A DNA stretch of 64,000 nt from G965220825 sp965220825 (GCA_965220825.1 OZ244839.1:2852001-2916000), one strand, 5' to 3'. Shown: positions 1 through 8,450, counted from the first letter of the stretch. Numbers and translations are program-made. Notes: a model not told the origin generated them from the letters alone.

Positions 1-673
1 GGCCGTCGGGACCCACGGTGGAGGCGTGGCAGGCGGCGGGGTGGTACATGTCGGCGAGGTTCTCCAGCTGGAGCTTCCAATTGCCGCGAAAGTGGTAGCG
101 GTGGCATCCGGCGGAGAGGGATATCCGCCCCTCCGGCGCCCGGTCCACCAGCTCGTCGATCACCCGGCGGGCTTCTCCCAGATAGTCGAGGAGCGGCTCG
201 ACGCCGGCGTCGAAGGACGCGAACACGAAGCCCCGATAGCGCTCGACCCGGGGGAGCCGCGCCATGCCGAACTGCGGGTCCTGGAGCGGCTCCTCGGGGA
301 AGTCGCGCCGCATGGGGACGCCGGCGAGCGCGCCGTCGGGGCGGAAGCTCCAGCCGTGATACATGCAGGTGAAGACCCGGGCGTTGCCGCGCCCCTCGCT
401 CAGCACCTTGGCGCCCCGGTGGCCGCAACGGTTGAACAGAACGTGGATCGCACCGTCCCGGTCGCGGGTCAGCACCACCGACTGACGCGCAAGCCGGGTG
501 CAGTAATAGTCGCCCGGCTCCGGCACCAGGCTTTCATGCCCCACATAGAGCCAAACCCGGCCGAAAATCTTCTCCATCTCGATTTCGAAGATCGCCGGAT
601 CGGTGTAGACGGCGCGGTGCACCCGGTCCTCGCGTACCAGGCTCGCGAGTTCTTCGCTGGTGTAACCGCCCAT
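1..673 (-). CDS. Rieske aromatic-ring-hydroxylating oxygenase, alpha subunit (3' end off window)
   Basis: Large subunit of a non-heme iron Rieske oxygenase; such enzymes use reductase electrons and O2 to hydroxylate or demethylate aromatic or quaternary-amine substrates. About 224 codons are visible, with the C-terminus beyond base 1. The Rieske [2Fe-2S] ligands are complete: CGH (CxH), then 17 residues later CMYH (CxxH). The mononuclear-iron site begins near the left edge with ENLADMYHPAACH, matching the family's N-x2-D-x-x-H-x4-H arrangement. The ATG at 673 is preceded by GGGGAGAAACCG, a good ribosome-binding site. Substrate cannot be assigned from this fragment. No ferredoxin or reductase gene is visible. 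Confidence 0.85.
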   Translation of the reverse strand, partial: MGGYTSEELASLVREDRVHRAVYTDPAIFEIEMEKIFGRVWLYVGHESLVPEPGDYYCTRLARQSVVLTRDRDGAIHVLFNRCGHRGAKVLSEGRGNARVFTCMYHGWSFRPDGALAGVPMRRDFPEEPLQDPQFGMARLPRVERYRGFVFASFDAGVEPLLDYLGEARRVIDELVDRAPEGRISLSAGCHRYHFRGNWKLQLENLADMYHPAACHASTVGPDG

Positions 674-751
674 CGGTTTCTCCCCGGCGCCCCGCACGCG
701 CACGTCGTTATGCGCGCATCATAGGGCGGTTCACCGCTTGAAGGAATCGTC

Positions 752-1104
752 TGTCCGCGTTCAGGACGCTTGAGACGCCGGAGTTTCTTCGCCCGTCGGT
801 TTGGCAAGGCATGTCGGCCTGGAGCTTGTCGAGGCGTGAGCTGGAACCCGCGGCTCCGGTGGGGCCGTGCAAGTCCGGCGAACCGGCATTATGGGCGGTC
901 GCGCGTCGCCCCTTATTTTTTGGTGCGCGGGTCTCCAGGCCCGCATGTTTTTGTTTTTCGAGGAGAAGAAAAATGCGGGCCTGGAGACCCGCGCACCAAA
1001 CCTGTCGTGGGGGTCGCTTTGCGGTTGATATGTCCACCAACCGCTTCGGAGGCCCCCAGCCTCGTTTCAAGAGCCGCGTCTCATAACCTGTCTGAACTGG
1101 CACA
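752..1104 (-). mobile_element. MITE-like, internally deleted IS481-family derivative (copy A)
   Basis: Both ends match the intact IS at 15196-16315. The left end (TGTCCGCGTTCAGGACG) corresponds to the IS right terminus. The right end, read on the minus strand (TGTGCCAGTTCAGACAGGT), corresponds to the IS left terminus. Only the tail of the transposase frame and a short DDE-region segment remain, around a long palindrome at 919-1000. The former transposase start codon is ACG here and the C-terminal segment is shorter than in copy B, so no protein is expected. Flanks TCGTC and GCGTG agree at only 3 of 5 positions, so the target duplication has decayed or is absent. Confidence 0.8.
919..1000. repeat. 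28-bp perfect inverted repeat inside copy A
   Basis: Positions 919-946 are the exact reverse complement of 973-1000, with a 26-nt T-rich/A-rich loop that can pair further. The arm core GCGGGTCTCCAGGCCCGC recurs in the second derivative (56563-56636), as a single arm at 15139-15164 and in related form at 6434-6545. It therefore looks like a dispersed palindromic repeat captured by the element rather than part of the parent IS. Confidence 0.9.
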
Positions 1105-1122
1105 GCGTGCGGGACCGGCCTC

Positions 1123-2129
1123 TCAGCCGCCGTCCAATTCGAGCACCGCGGCGCCTTCGAGGCGGCCGCTGCGCAGGCGGTCGAGCGCGCCGTTCGCATC
1201 CCCGAGCGGCACGGGAACGACGTGAATGGCGAGGTCCGTGCGGGCGGCGAAAGAGAGCAGCTCCTCGCCGTCCCGCCGCGTCAGGTTCGCGACGGAGACG
1301 AGCCGGCGCTCGCGCCACAGCAGGTCGTAGGGGAAGGCCGGGATTTCGCTCATATGGATGCCGGCGCAGACCGCCACACCGCCGGGTGCGAGGGCGCGGA
1401 GCGCCGCCGGAACCAGCGCTCCCACCGGTGCGAAGAGCAGTGCGGCGTCGAGCGGCTCGGGCGGTGCGCAGTCCGAATCCCCCGCCCAGGCCACGCCGAG
1501 CGTGCGCGCGAAGCGCTTCGCCGCCTCGTCTCCCGGCCGCACGAAGGCGAAGACCGTGCGCCCCTCGAGCCTCGCCAGCTGGGCGATGATATGGGCGGCG
1601 GCGCCGAAGCCGTAGAGCCCGATGCGCTCCGCATCGCCCGCCATGCGCAGCGCCCTGTAGCCGATGAGCCCGGCGCAGAGCAGCGGGGCGGAGGCCGTAT
1701 CGCCGCGCTCGCCTTCCAGGGCGAAGCAGTAGCGCTGGTCCGCGACGCAGTAGTCGGCATAGCCGCCGTCCCGCGTATAGCCGGTGAAGAGCGCGGAGGC
1801 GCAGAGATTTTCCCGCCCGCTCAGGCAGTAGCGGCAGGCGCCGCAGGTCCAGCCGAGCCAGGGCACGCCGACGCGCTGGCCTTCCGTGAAGCGCTCGACG
1901 CCGGTACCGGCGGCCGCGACGCGGCCCACCACCTCGTGTCCCGGCACGAGAGGAAGGCGGGCGTTGGCGAGTTCGCCGTCCACCACATGGAGATCGGTGC
2001 GGCAGACCCCGCGGCCGCGACGCGCACCAGCACCTCCCCCGGCCCCGGTGCGGGCACGGGGCGTTCCTCGAGGGTGAGCGGTTGCCCCGCTCCGCGGAAG
2101 ACCATGGCGCGCATGGTTCCGCCCTTCAT
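1123..2129 (-). pseudogene. Zinc-dependent alcohol dehydrogenase, broken by a -1 frameshift
   Basis: Medium-chain Zn-ADH of the AdhA-like group, which would oxidise alcohols or reduce aldehydes with NAD(P). The N-terminal segment (MRAMVFRGAGQPLTLEERP, start at 2114 or 2129) runs to about position 2010 and then loses frame. The rest continues in another frame from VCRTDLHVVDGELAN to 1123. Restoring one base in the GGGG run at about 2006-2012 rejoins the frames as AAAGVCRTDLH, the normal family sequence around the first zinc cysteine. Downstream are GHEVVG, the four-cysteine structural zinc site CGACRYCLSGRENLC and a nucleotide-binding GLYGFGAAAH. This is either a true pseudogene or a one-base assembly error in a homopolymer. 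Confidence 0.75.
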
Positions 2130-2186
2130 CGCCTGCGTCCTCGTCGGCGCGCGCGTACTCTCAAGGGCGGAGGGTAGGGCGGTGCG

Positions 2187-4226
2187 TCACGCGTCGGCAA
2201 TCCTCAGGAAGCCGAGCTCGTCCACACGCACATGCTGGCCGGGGCAGACCAGTGCCGTGGACGAGGCCTCCTCGATCACCGCCGGTCCCCCAGTCTCGAA
2301 GCCCGGCGGCAGCAGGTCGCGTTCATAGACCGGGGTCTCGCGCCGGCCTTCCTCGCCGAAATCCACCGCACGGCTCCCCCGCGTTGCCGCCGCCGCCGAC
2401 CGTCCTTCCGCCGGCCACGGCTTGAGCGCCGGGCGCGGCACCTCGGCCGTCGCGGCGAGCCGATAGGTAACGATTTCCACTGGCGTGTCCGCGAGGCGGA
2501 AGGTGTATGCCCGCTCGTGAGCGTCGTGGAAACTTTCGAGAATCGTCTCCCGTGTGGTCCGGGCCGGATCGACGGGGACGGTCACGGCGTGCTCCTGGCC
2601 GAGATAGCGCATGTCCAGCTGACAGGCCGTCTCCAACGCGGCCCCGCGCGCTCCCGCCCCGAAGTAGCGCTCCGCGTCGGCGCGGAGCGCGGCGAAGTGC
2701 GTGGCGAGGTCCGCCATATCCAGATCGGCCGCACGGGCGAGCGCGGTGCGCATGAAGTCCTGCCGCGGCGCGGTCGCCAGCATGCCCCAGGCCGAAAAGA
2801 GGCCGGGATGGCGCGGCACCACGATCTCCTTCACGCCGAGCTCGCGGCCCAGCGACGCACCGTGCATGGCGCCGCCGCCGCCGCCCACCATGAGCGAGAA
2901 GTCGCGCGGATCGTGTCCGCGCTGGATGGAGACCAGCTTGAGCGCATTGATCATGTTGGCGTCCACCAGGCGGATGACGGCGACCGCCGCCTCCTCGACA
3001 CTGCAGCCGAGGCCTCGCGCGACCTTCTCCATGGCGCGCCGGGCGCAACCCATATCGAGCGCGAACTGCCCGCCGGCGAAGTTCTCCGGATTGAGGACGC
3101 CGGCGATGAGCTTCGCGTCCGTCACCGTGGGCTCCGTGCCGCCGCGGCCGTAGCAGGCGGGGCCGGGATCCGCGCCTGCGCTGCGCGGGCCGATACAGAG
3201 CGTGTCGGAGGCGTCGAACCAGGCGATGGAGCCGCCGCCCGCGCCGATCTCCACGATGTCGATGACCGGGACCCGCACGGGATAGCCGTAGCGGATGCGC
3301 GTGGCCTCCAGCCGGTAGTCGGTGCCCACCTTGGGCTCGCCGTTCTCGATGGTCGAACATTTGGCGGTGGTGCCGCCGATATCGAGATAGATCACATTGG
3401 GCTCGCCGCAGAGCCGGCCGATGAGCGCCGCGCCGTTCACGCCCGCGGCGGGGCCGGATTCCAGCAAGGTGATGGGGCGCGCCTTGGCCCAGGCGAAGCT
3501 CGTGGTCCCGCCGTTGGACTGCATGGCCATGTAGGGGCAGTCGAGCCCGGCGTCGCCCAGGCCGGTTTCCAGCGTGCCGAAATAGCGCTGGACGATGGGC
3601 TGGACATAGGCGTTGAGCACGGCGGTGTTCGCGCGCTCATATTCGCGCCATTCGCGGGTGATCTCGTGGGAGGCGGTGATGCCGACTTCGGGAAGCCGCT
3701 CCCGTAGCCAGTCCCGGGCGCGGGCCTCATGCTCCGGCGCGGCGTAGGAGTGGAGGAACTGTATGGCGATGGCCTCCACGCCCTGGTCGCGACACGCCTC
3801 CACGACGGCGGCCAGATCCTCGAGATGCAGCGGGACGCGCACGCGGCCCTTCGCGTCCACCCGCTCGCGCACTTCGAAGCGGAGCCTGCGCGGGACGAAG
3901 GGGGTCTCCTTCTCGTAGCGCAGATTATAGAGGTCGGGCCGGTTTCCGCGGGCGATCTCCAGCACGTCGCGGAAGCCTTCGGTGGTGACCAGCGCGGTCT
4001 TGACCCCTTTCCGCTCGGTGATGGCGTTGATCACCGTGGTGCCGCCATGGACGAAATAATCCACCGCGCCCGCGTCGATCCGGGCCAAGCGCACCGCCTC
4101 CAGCACGCCGCGGGTGAGGTCCGCGGGCGTGCTCAGCGTCTTCGCGACGCCGAGGCTTCCGCTGCCCTCGTCGAAATACACCAGATCGGTGAAGGTCCCG
4201 CCGATATCGGTCGCGAGCCGGCCCAC
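2187..4226 (-). CDS. Hydantoinase/oxoprolinase family protein, HyuA-type
   Basis: Large ATP-using subunit of the N-methylhydantoinase/5-oxoprolinase/acetone-carboxylase superfamily, 679 residues, about the usual length. The ASKHA ATPase motifs are intact: DIGGTFTDL at residues 7-15, HGGTTVINAI near 60, and IYLDIGGTTAKCS in the central domain, followed by VEIGAGGGSI and a C-terminal oxoprolinase-type domain. The start is a GTG at 4226 preceded by GAGGGG. A HyuB partner is normally adjacent but none is present, so the substrate (hydantoin, oxoproline or another lactam) is open. A possible promoter lies at 4257-4284. Confidence 0.85.
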   Translation of the reverse strand: MGRLATDIGGTFTDLVYFDEGSGSLGVAKTLSTPADLTRGVLEAVRLARIDAGAVDYFVHGGTTVINAITERKGVKTALVTTEGFRDVLEIARGNRPDLYNLRYEKETPFVPRRLRFEVRERVDAKGRVRVPLHLEDLAAVVEACRDQGVEAIAIQFLHSYAAPEHEARARDWLRERLPEVGITASHEITREWREYERANTAVLNAYVQPIVQRYFGTLETGLGDAGLDCPYMAMQSNGGTTSFAWAKARPITLLESGPAAGVNGAALIGRLCGEPNVIYLDIGGTTAKCSTIENGEPKVGTDYRLEATRIRYGYPVRVPVIDIVEIGAGGGSIAWFDASDTLCIGPRSAGADPGPACYGRGGTEPTVTDAKLIAGVLNPENFAGGQFALDMGCARRAMEKVARGLGCSVEEAAVAVIRLVDANMINALKLVSIQRGHDPRDFSLMVGGGGGAMHGASLGRELGVKEIVVPRHPGLFSAWGMLATAPRQDFMRTALARAADLDMADLATHFAALRADAERYFGAGARGAALETACQLDMRYLGQEHAVTVPVDPARTTRETILESFHDAHERAYTFRLADTPVEIVTYRLAATAEVPRPALKPWPAEGRSAAAATRGSRAVDFGEEGRRETPVYERDLLPPGFETGGPAVIEEASSTALVCPGQHVRVDELGFLRIADA

Positions 4227-4256
4227 CGCGTCCCCTCATGTCGATTGCCGGCGGCG

Positions 4257-4284
4257 ATTATTCATAGGCCCCGGGCCCGGTCAA
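4257..4284 (-). promoter_or_regulatory. Putative sigma70-type promoter for the hydantoinase gene
   Basis: On the minus strand TTGACC (4279-4284) and AATAAT (4257-4262) are separated by 16 nt, about 30 nt upstream of the GTG start. TTGACC is a common -35 form in alphaproteobacteria. Inferred from sequence only. Confidence 0.4.
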
Positions 4285-4400
4285 ACGGCGGGGAACGCGG
4301 ATGGCCGTTCGCGGCGGCGGGCCGCGGGAGAGACACGGAAGGCCGAAGCCTAAATACCGACTCATGACCGCGTGGGTGTTGCCTTGGAGAGGTGTGTGCC

Positions 4401-4434
4401 TATAATTCGATAATTCGGGAAAGATCGAAATATA
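4401..4434 (+). promoter_or_regulatory. ArsR-type operator dyad
   Basis: The arms TATAATTCGAT (4401-4411) and ATCGAAATATA (4424-4434) form an inverted repeat matching at 10 of 11 positions across a 12-nt spacer. The dyad sits in an AT-rich patch unlike the surrounding DNA and ends 11 nt before the arsR start. Position and symmetry fit an autoregulatory ArsR binding site controlling arsR and the following channel gene. Confidence 0.6.
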
Positions 4435-4445
4435 ACGCGCAGACC

Positions 4446-4787
4446 ATGGAACTCACGGATGAACGGGCATTGGCGGGGTTGACGGCGCTCGCGCACGACA
4501 CCCGGCTTCGGGTGTTCCGCATGCTGCTGCGGGAGGGGCCGGAGGGGATGCCCGCAGGCGCGATCGCGAAGGCGGCGGCCGTGCCGCCCTCCACGCTGTC
4601 GTCCCATCTCGCGCGGCTGGAGGGCGCAGGGCTCCTGCGGTCCTGGCGGCTGCAGCGGCGCATCTTCTATGCGGCGGATCTGGAGGGCGTGCGTGCGCTT
4701 CTGGCCTTTCTGGTTTCGGATTGCTGCCGCGGGCAGCCGGAAATCTGCGCCGGGCTCGTGGATCTCAGCGCCGCCGCCCGCTGCTGA
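4446..4787 (+). CDS. arsR: ArsR-family metalloregulator (arsenite-responsive type)
   Basis: Winged-helix repressor of 113 residues. ArsR proteins bind operator DNA until As(III) or Sb(III) binding releases them. The N-terminal helix LAHDTRLRVFRMLLREG and recognition-helix region PPSTLSSHLARLEGAGLL are classic. A C-terminal cysteine pair and third cysteine (DCCRGQPEIC) resemble the C-terminal As(III) sites of rhizobial and related ArsR proteins. The ATG at 4446 is preferred because an upstream in-frame GTG at 4392 would put the operator dyad inside the coding sequence. The next gene, 52 bp downstream, encodes a MIP channel. Arsenic as inducer is inferred from cysteines and neighbour. Confidence 0.85.
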   Translation: MELTDERALAGLTALAHDTRLRVFRMLLREGPEGMPAGAIAKAAAVPPSTLSSHLARLEGAGLLRSWRLQRRIFYAADLEGVRALLAFLVSDCCRGQPEICAGLVDLSAAARC

Positions 4788-4839
4788 CCGCGTAGCGCCC
4801 GCACACCTGCGCGCGATAACCCGGAAAGAGAGGGAGAGC

Positions 4840-5541
4840 ATGGAGCGTTTCGACCTGCCGCGCCGCCTGTTCGCCGAGTGGCTCGGCACATTCGCCCTGC
4901 TGGCGGTGGTCGTCGGCTCGGGCACCATGGGGGAGACCCTCGCCGACGGCAATATGGCCGTCGCGCTCCTCGGCAATACGATCCCCACCGGTGCGATCCT
5001 TGCCGTGCTGATCCTGCTTCTGGGGCCGGTCTCCGGTGCCCATTTCAACCCCGCCGTCACGCTCTGCTTCCTGCTCCGCCGTGAGATCGCGCCCGGCGTC
5101 GCCGCGCTCTATATCGTCGTGCAGGTCGCGGGCGGCGTCTGCGGCGTGGTGCTGGCGAACGGCATGTTCGACGAGCCGGCGGTGGCGTTCGCCGCCAAGG
5201 CGCGCACCGGCTTCCCGCTGTGGCTCGGCGAAGCGACCGCCACATTCGGGCTGGTGGCGACGATCCTCGCCTGCCTCCGCTTCAAGCCGCAGGCCGTGCC
5301 CTATTGTGTCGGTCTCTTCATCACGGCGGGGTACTGGTTCACCTCCTCCACCTCCTTCGCGAACCCGGCGGTGACCGTCGCCCGTGCGCTCACCGACACC
5401 TTCACCGGCATCCAGCCGCTCCATGTGCCGGCCTTCATCGCGGCCCAGTTCGTCGGCGCCCTCGCCGCGACTCTCGTCATGGGATGGTTCCTGCGTCGCC
5501 CGAAGAAGGATCCGGCGGCCTCGGAAGCGGCCTCCGGGTAG
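4840..5541 (+). CDS. aqpS: MIP-family aquaglyceroporin, AqpS-like
   Basis: Inner-membrane channel of 233 residues with the six-helix, two-half-helix MIP fold. Both NPA boxes are intact: HFNPAVT near residue 70 and FANPAVTVAR near 175, the latter with the conserved Arg of the selectivity filter. In Sinorhizobium meliloti an aquaglyceroporin gene replaces arsB next to arsR and lets arsenite made by ArsC leave down its gradient. The arsR neighbour suggests the same role here, but no arsC, arsH or acr3 is in the window, so glycerol or another neutral solute remains possible. The start ATG follows GAGAGGGAGAGC. Confidence 0.8.
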   Translation: MERFDLPRRLFAEWLGTFALLAVVVGSGTMGETLADGNMAVALLGNTIPTGAILAVLILLLGPVSGAHFNPAVTLCFLLRREIAPGVAALYIVVQVAGGVCGVVLANGMFDEPAVAFAAKARTGFPLWLGEATATFGLVATILACLRFKPQAVPYCVGLFITAGYWFTSSTSFANPAVTVARALTDTFTGIQPLHVPAFIAAQFVGALAATLVMGWFLRRPKKDPAASEAASG

Positions 5542-5565
5542 GGCGCTACGCGCCGGCTCGAAGGC

Positions 5566-6354
5566 CTAGGGGGCGAACGCCGCCTCCACGCGCCCCAATG
5601 AGCCGAAATCCGCCGCCACCCGGTTTCCTGGGCGAATCGCCGCCGGCACGATGCAGGTTCCGGTGGTGATGGTTTCACCGGCGCAGAGCGGCGCGCCGTG
5701 GCGTATCCGGTCGTTCGCAAGCCAGGCGAGTGCGAGGCGCGGATCGCCCAGCACATTGGCACCGGAGCCCTCGGCGGCGCGGACTCCGTCGATCCGGAGC
5801 GTTACCGGTTGCCGGGCGAGGTCGATGTCGCGCCAGCCCGCCGGCGCCTCCGGCCCCAGCACGAAATATTCCGTACAGGCGTTGTCGGCGACGAGTTGCG
5901 CCGCGCCCACCCGGGTGAAGTCGGTGAAGCGCGAATCCGGAATCTCCAGGGCGGTATGGAGCGCCGCGACCGCGTCCATCACCCGGTCGGCGGTGTAGTC
6001 CGGGTCGGGGCCCGGCAGGTCCGCGCCCAGCCGGAACGCGAACTCCGCCTCGATCACCGCCATGTGGAGGCCGTCCGCAGTCAGGGTGGCGCCGCTCCGG
6101 TGGAACTTGCTCTCCAGCAGGCGGCCCGCCAGCGGGCCGTCCACACCGATATGGGCCTGGCCGGCGGCGCTGGTGGCGGCGATCTTCCAGCCGACGGGCC
6201 GTGCGCCGCTGAGGGCGACAAGCGCCGCCTGCGCCCCGTAGCCCTCGGCGACGGTCCGCGGACGGCACGCCTCGGGCAGCGCGTCGATCCGCGCGCCGCT
6301 CTGCCACGCATTCCAGACGGCTTCCGCCGCGGCCGCACTCCGCTTCACGTCCAT
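5566..6354 (-). CDS. 2-keto-4-pentenoate hydratase / fumarylacetoacetase-superfamily protein
   Basis: Protein of 262 residues of the MhpD/HpcG type. Family members hydrate 2-hydroxy-penta-2,4-dienoates or decarboxylate oxalocrotonate in meta-cleavage pathways, using a divalent metal. Visible features are VGWKIAATSAAGQAHIGVDG near residue 55, EAEFAF near 105 (family metal-ligand glutamates), and the C-terminal GETITTGTC and GNRVAADFGSLG. No dioxygenase or aldolase of a meta-cleavage pathway is adjacent, so the substrate is unknown. It converges with the aqpS gene across 24 bp. Confidence 0.75.
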   Translation of the reverse strand: MDVKRSAAAAEAVWNAWQSGARIDALPEACRPRTVAEGYGAQAALVALSGARPVGWKIAATSAAGQAHIGVDGPLAGRLLESKFHRSGATLTADGLHMAVIEAEFAFRLGADLPGPDPDYTADRVMDAVAALHTALEIPDSRFTDFTRVGAAQLVADNACTEYFVLGPEAPAGWRDIDLARQPVTLRIDGVRAAEGSGANVLGDPRLALAWLANDRIRHGAPLCAGETITTGTCIVPAAIRPGNRVAADFGSLGRVEAAFAP

Positions 6355-6433
6355 GGGCCGATGCTAATCGCCCCTTGCCGGATTTGAAATCCCTTCGCCG
6401 GGGTTCCGTCGGTAACAGGCCATGTGTCCGGCT

Positions 6434-6545
6434 GGCCCGTCTCCGGCGGTGGCAAAGAAACATGCGGGTCTCCAGGCCCGCAACGGGCCGGAGGCCCGTC
6501 TTCGGCCGCGGCAAAAAGAAACAGGCAGGTCAGGCGACCCGCGTA
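6434..6545. repeat. Two diverged tandem units of the dispersed GC-rich palindromic repeat
   Basis: Two similar units start at 6434 and 6493 with GGCCCGTCTCCGG and GGCCCGTCTTCGG. Each continues into GGCAAA(AA)GAAACA and a GCGGGTC/GACCCGC segment. The first contains GCGGGTCTCCAGGCCCGC, the palindrome core found in the IS derivatives. This fills most of the 265-bp gap between hydratase and methyltransferase; no gene is seen here. Confidence 0.6.
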
Positions 6546-6619
6546 CCCAAAACTCAAAACAGACACCGCTTCGGGGGATGCCCGGTGCCGCCGCCGCACC
6601 TGACGGAACGCCCCGTCGA

Positions 6620-7300
6620 TCAGGCGGGGCGGAAAACGAGGTAGCGGAGGATATCGTCTACCAGGAAGCGATCTTCGGCGATGGTGAGGCCGGCGGCGGC
6701 GGCGTGGCGGTGAGGTTCGCGGTCGAAGGCGGCGCCATAGGCCCAGCGCACCCAGGGCGTCCAGAGTGTCATGGCGAGGCGGCGCGCCGGGCGCTGCGAA
6801 CGGCAATAGTCGAGCAGCCGGATCTCGCCGCCGGGCCGCACGATCCGCGCGAGCTCCGCAAGGGCGGGGCGCTGAAGATCGCGGTCGAGGACGCAGAAGA
6901 GGAAGCTCGCGACCGCGGCGTCGAAGCTCGAATCGGCGAACGCCGTCCGCAGCACGTCCATCTCGGCGAGCGCCGCGTCGGGGCGGTGTGCATCCCGCCG
7001 CCGGGCCGCGCGCATGAGCATGGCGCGGGAGAGGTCGATCCCCACCATGCGGGCACCTGCCGGATAGTGGGGGATGTTGCGTCCCGTACCGACGCCCGCG
7101 TCCAGAATCCGGCCCTCGAGACCCTGGAAAAGCGTGGCCCGGATCGTCGCATAGCGCCCGCGCTCGAACGGGAGGTCGAGCAGGTCGTAGAAGCGGGCGA
7201 TGCGCTCATAGGTCGGGCGCGCCGTGCCGCGGGGCGCGCTTCCGCTTCCCGCCGCCAGGGCGGGTCGACGGTGGGCGGTATCACGAAGCTTGCCATCCAC
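6620..7300 (-). CDS. Class I SAM-dependent methyltransferase
   Basis: UbiE/UPF0020-like methyltransferase of about 226 residues. The SAM-binding motif I is ILDAGVGTGRNIPHY, the acidic end of strand 2 is MVGIDLS, and motif II/III is FDAAVASFLFCVLDRD followed by VRPGGEIRLLDYCRS. The leading PTYERIARFYD is typical of small-molecule or lipid methyltransferases in this group. The GTG at 7300 is chosen because GAGGAGG lies four bases upstream; an ATG at 7318 is the alternative. It is divergent from trpD across about 97 bp. The substrate is unknown. Confidence 0.75.
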   Translation of the reverse strand: MDGKLRDTAHRRPALAAGSGSAPRGTARPTYERIARFYDLLDLPFERGRYATIRATLFQGLEGRILDAGVGTGRNIPHYPAGARMVGIDLSRAMLMRAARRRDAHRPDAALAEMDVLRTAFADSSFDAAVASFLFCVLDRDLQRPALAELARIVRPGGEIRLLDYCRSQRPARRLAMTLWTPWVRWAYGAAFDREPHRHAAAAGLTIAEDRFLVDDILRYLVFRPA

Positions 7301-7397
7301 CGCCCTCCTCTCGACCATCCCGCCCGCCCGGTCAAGGCTTCGCTCCAGTGGCCGCTCGCGTTCTCGGCGGAACGGGCTATAAGAGGCGGCGGAGCCT

Positions 7398-8450
7398 GTG
7401 GCGGAGCGCGAGGGCATGGCGGGGGACGGCGATATCAAGGCGGCGATCCGGCGCGTTGCGGAGGGCGGTACCTTGTCGGCCGATGAGACCCACGCCGCCT
7501 TCGACGCGATGATGGGCGGCGAGGCGACGCCCGCCCAGATGGGCGGCCTTCTGATGGGGCTCCGCGTACGGGGCGAAACGGTGGACGAACTCACCGGCGG
7601 CGCCCGCGCCATGCGCGCCCGTGCGCTCCGCATCGATGCGCCCGAGGGCACCATCGACACATGCGGCACCGGCGGAGATGCGAAGGGCACCTTCAACATC
7701 TCCACCACGGCCGCGCTGGTGACCGCGGGTTGCGGCGTTCCCGTCGCCAAGCACGGCAACCGGGCGGTCTCCTCCCGGTCCGGCTCGGCGGATCTGCTGG
7801 CGGCCCTCGGTGTCGATGTCGAGGCGGACGAGGCCCGCGTCCGCCGGGCGTTGTGGGAGGTGGGGATCGGATTCCTGATGGCGCCGCGCCATCACAGCGC
7901 CATGCGCCATGTGGCGCACACCCGGCTGGAGTTGGGCGTGCGCACCATCTTCAACCTGCTGGGCCCGCTAACCAACCCGGCCGGTGCACGGCGCCAGCTC
8001 ATCGGCGTGTTCGACCCGGCCTGGGCCGAGCCCATGGCGCTGGTCCTGCGCAATCTCGGCTCGGAGCGCGCCTGGGTCGTTCACGGCTCCGACGGAATGG
8101 ACGAGCTCACGACCGTGGGTCCCACCCATGTGGTGGAATTGCGCGACGGAGCAGTGCGCCGTTTCGTGGTCGCGCCGGAGGATGCGGGCCTTCCACGCGC
8201 GCGCGCCGACGACCTTGCGGGCGGCGATGCGGAGGCCAACGCCGCCATCGTCCGCGCGCTGCTGGAGGGCGCACCCGGGGCCGCCCGCGACATCGTGCTG
8301 CTCAACGCCGCCGCCGCGCTGGTGATTGCCGGCCGCGCGGCGGATCTGAGGGAGGGCGCGGCGCTTGCCGCCGCCGCCGTTGACGGCGGCAAGGCACTGG
8401 CGGCGCTGGATGGGCTGCGGACCGTCTGCGGCGGGCCGGCAGCACCATGA
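7398..8450 (+). CDS. trpD: Anthranilate phosphoribosyltransferase
   Basis: Second step of tryptophan synthesis: anthranilate plus PRPP gives phosphoribosyl-anthranilate. The protein has 350 residues, close to the usual 340. The PRPP-binding glycine loop DTCGTGGD is present, as are FNISTTAALV, KHGNRAVSSRSGSADLLAALG and NLLGPLTNPAG. GTG at 7398 has GGAG upstream; ATG at 7416 is a second candidate. Its stop overlaps the trpC start by ATGA, so translation is probably coupled. trpE and trpG, often upstream, are missing here, with a divergent methyltransferase in their place. Confidence 0.95.
   Translation: MAEREGMAGDGDIKAAIRRVAEGGTLSADETHAAFDAMMGGEATPAQMGGLLMGLRVRGETVDELTGGARAMRARALRIDAPEGTIDTCGTGGDAKGTFNISTTAALVTAGCGVPVAKHGNRAVSSRSGSADLLAALGVDVEADEARVRRALWEVGIGFLMAPRHHSAMRHVAHTRLELGVRTIFNLLGPLTNPAGARRQLIGVFDPAWAEPMALVLRNLGSERAWVVHGSDGMDELTTVGPTHVVELRDGAVRRFVVAPEDAGLPRARADDLAGGDAEANAAIVRALLEGAPGAARDIVLLNAAAALVIAGRAADLREGAALAAAAVDGGKALAALDGLRTVCGGPAAP

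Noticed and set aside
708..1199. Minus-strand open frame of 163 codons over the left IS derivative
   Set aside because: Made of palindrome and IS-remnant sequence; the original start codon is ACG and no ribosome-binding site precedes the frame.
2232..3707. Long plus-strand open frame of about 490 codons
   Set aside because: It lies antisense to the hydantoinase gene, has no domain pattern and reflects the high GC content; the opposite strand has clear family motifs.
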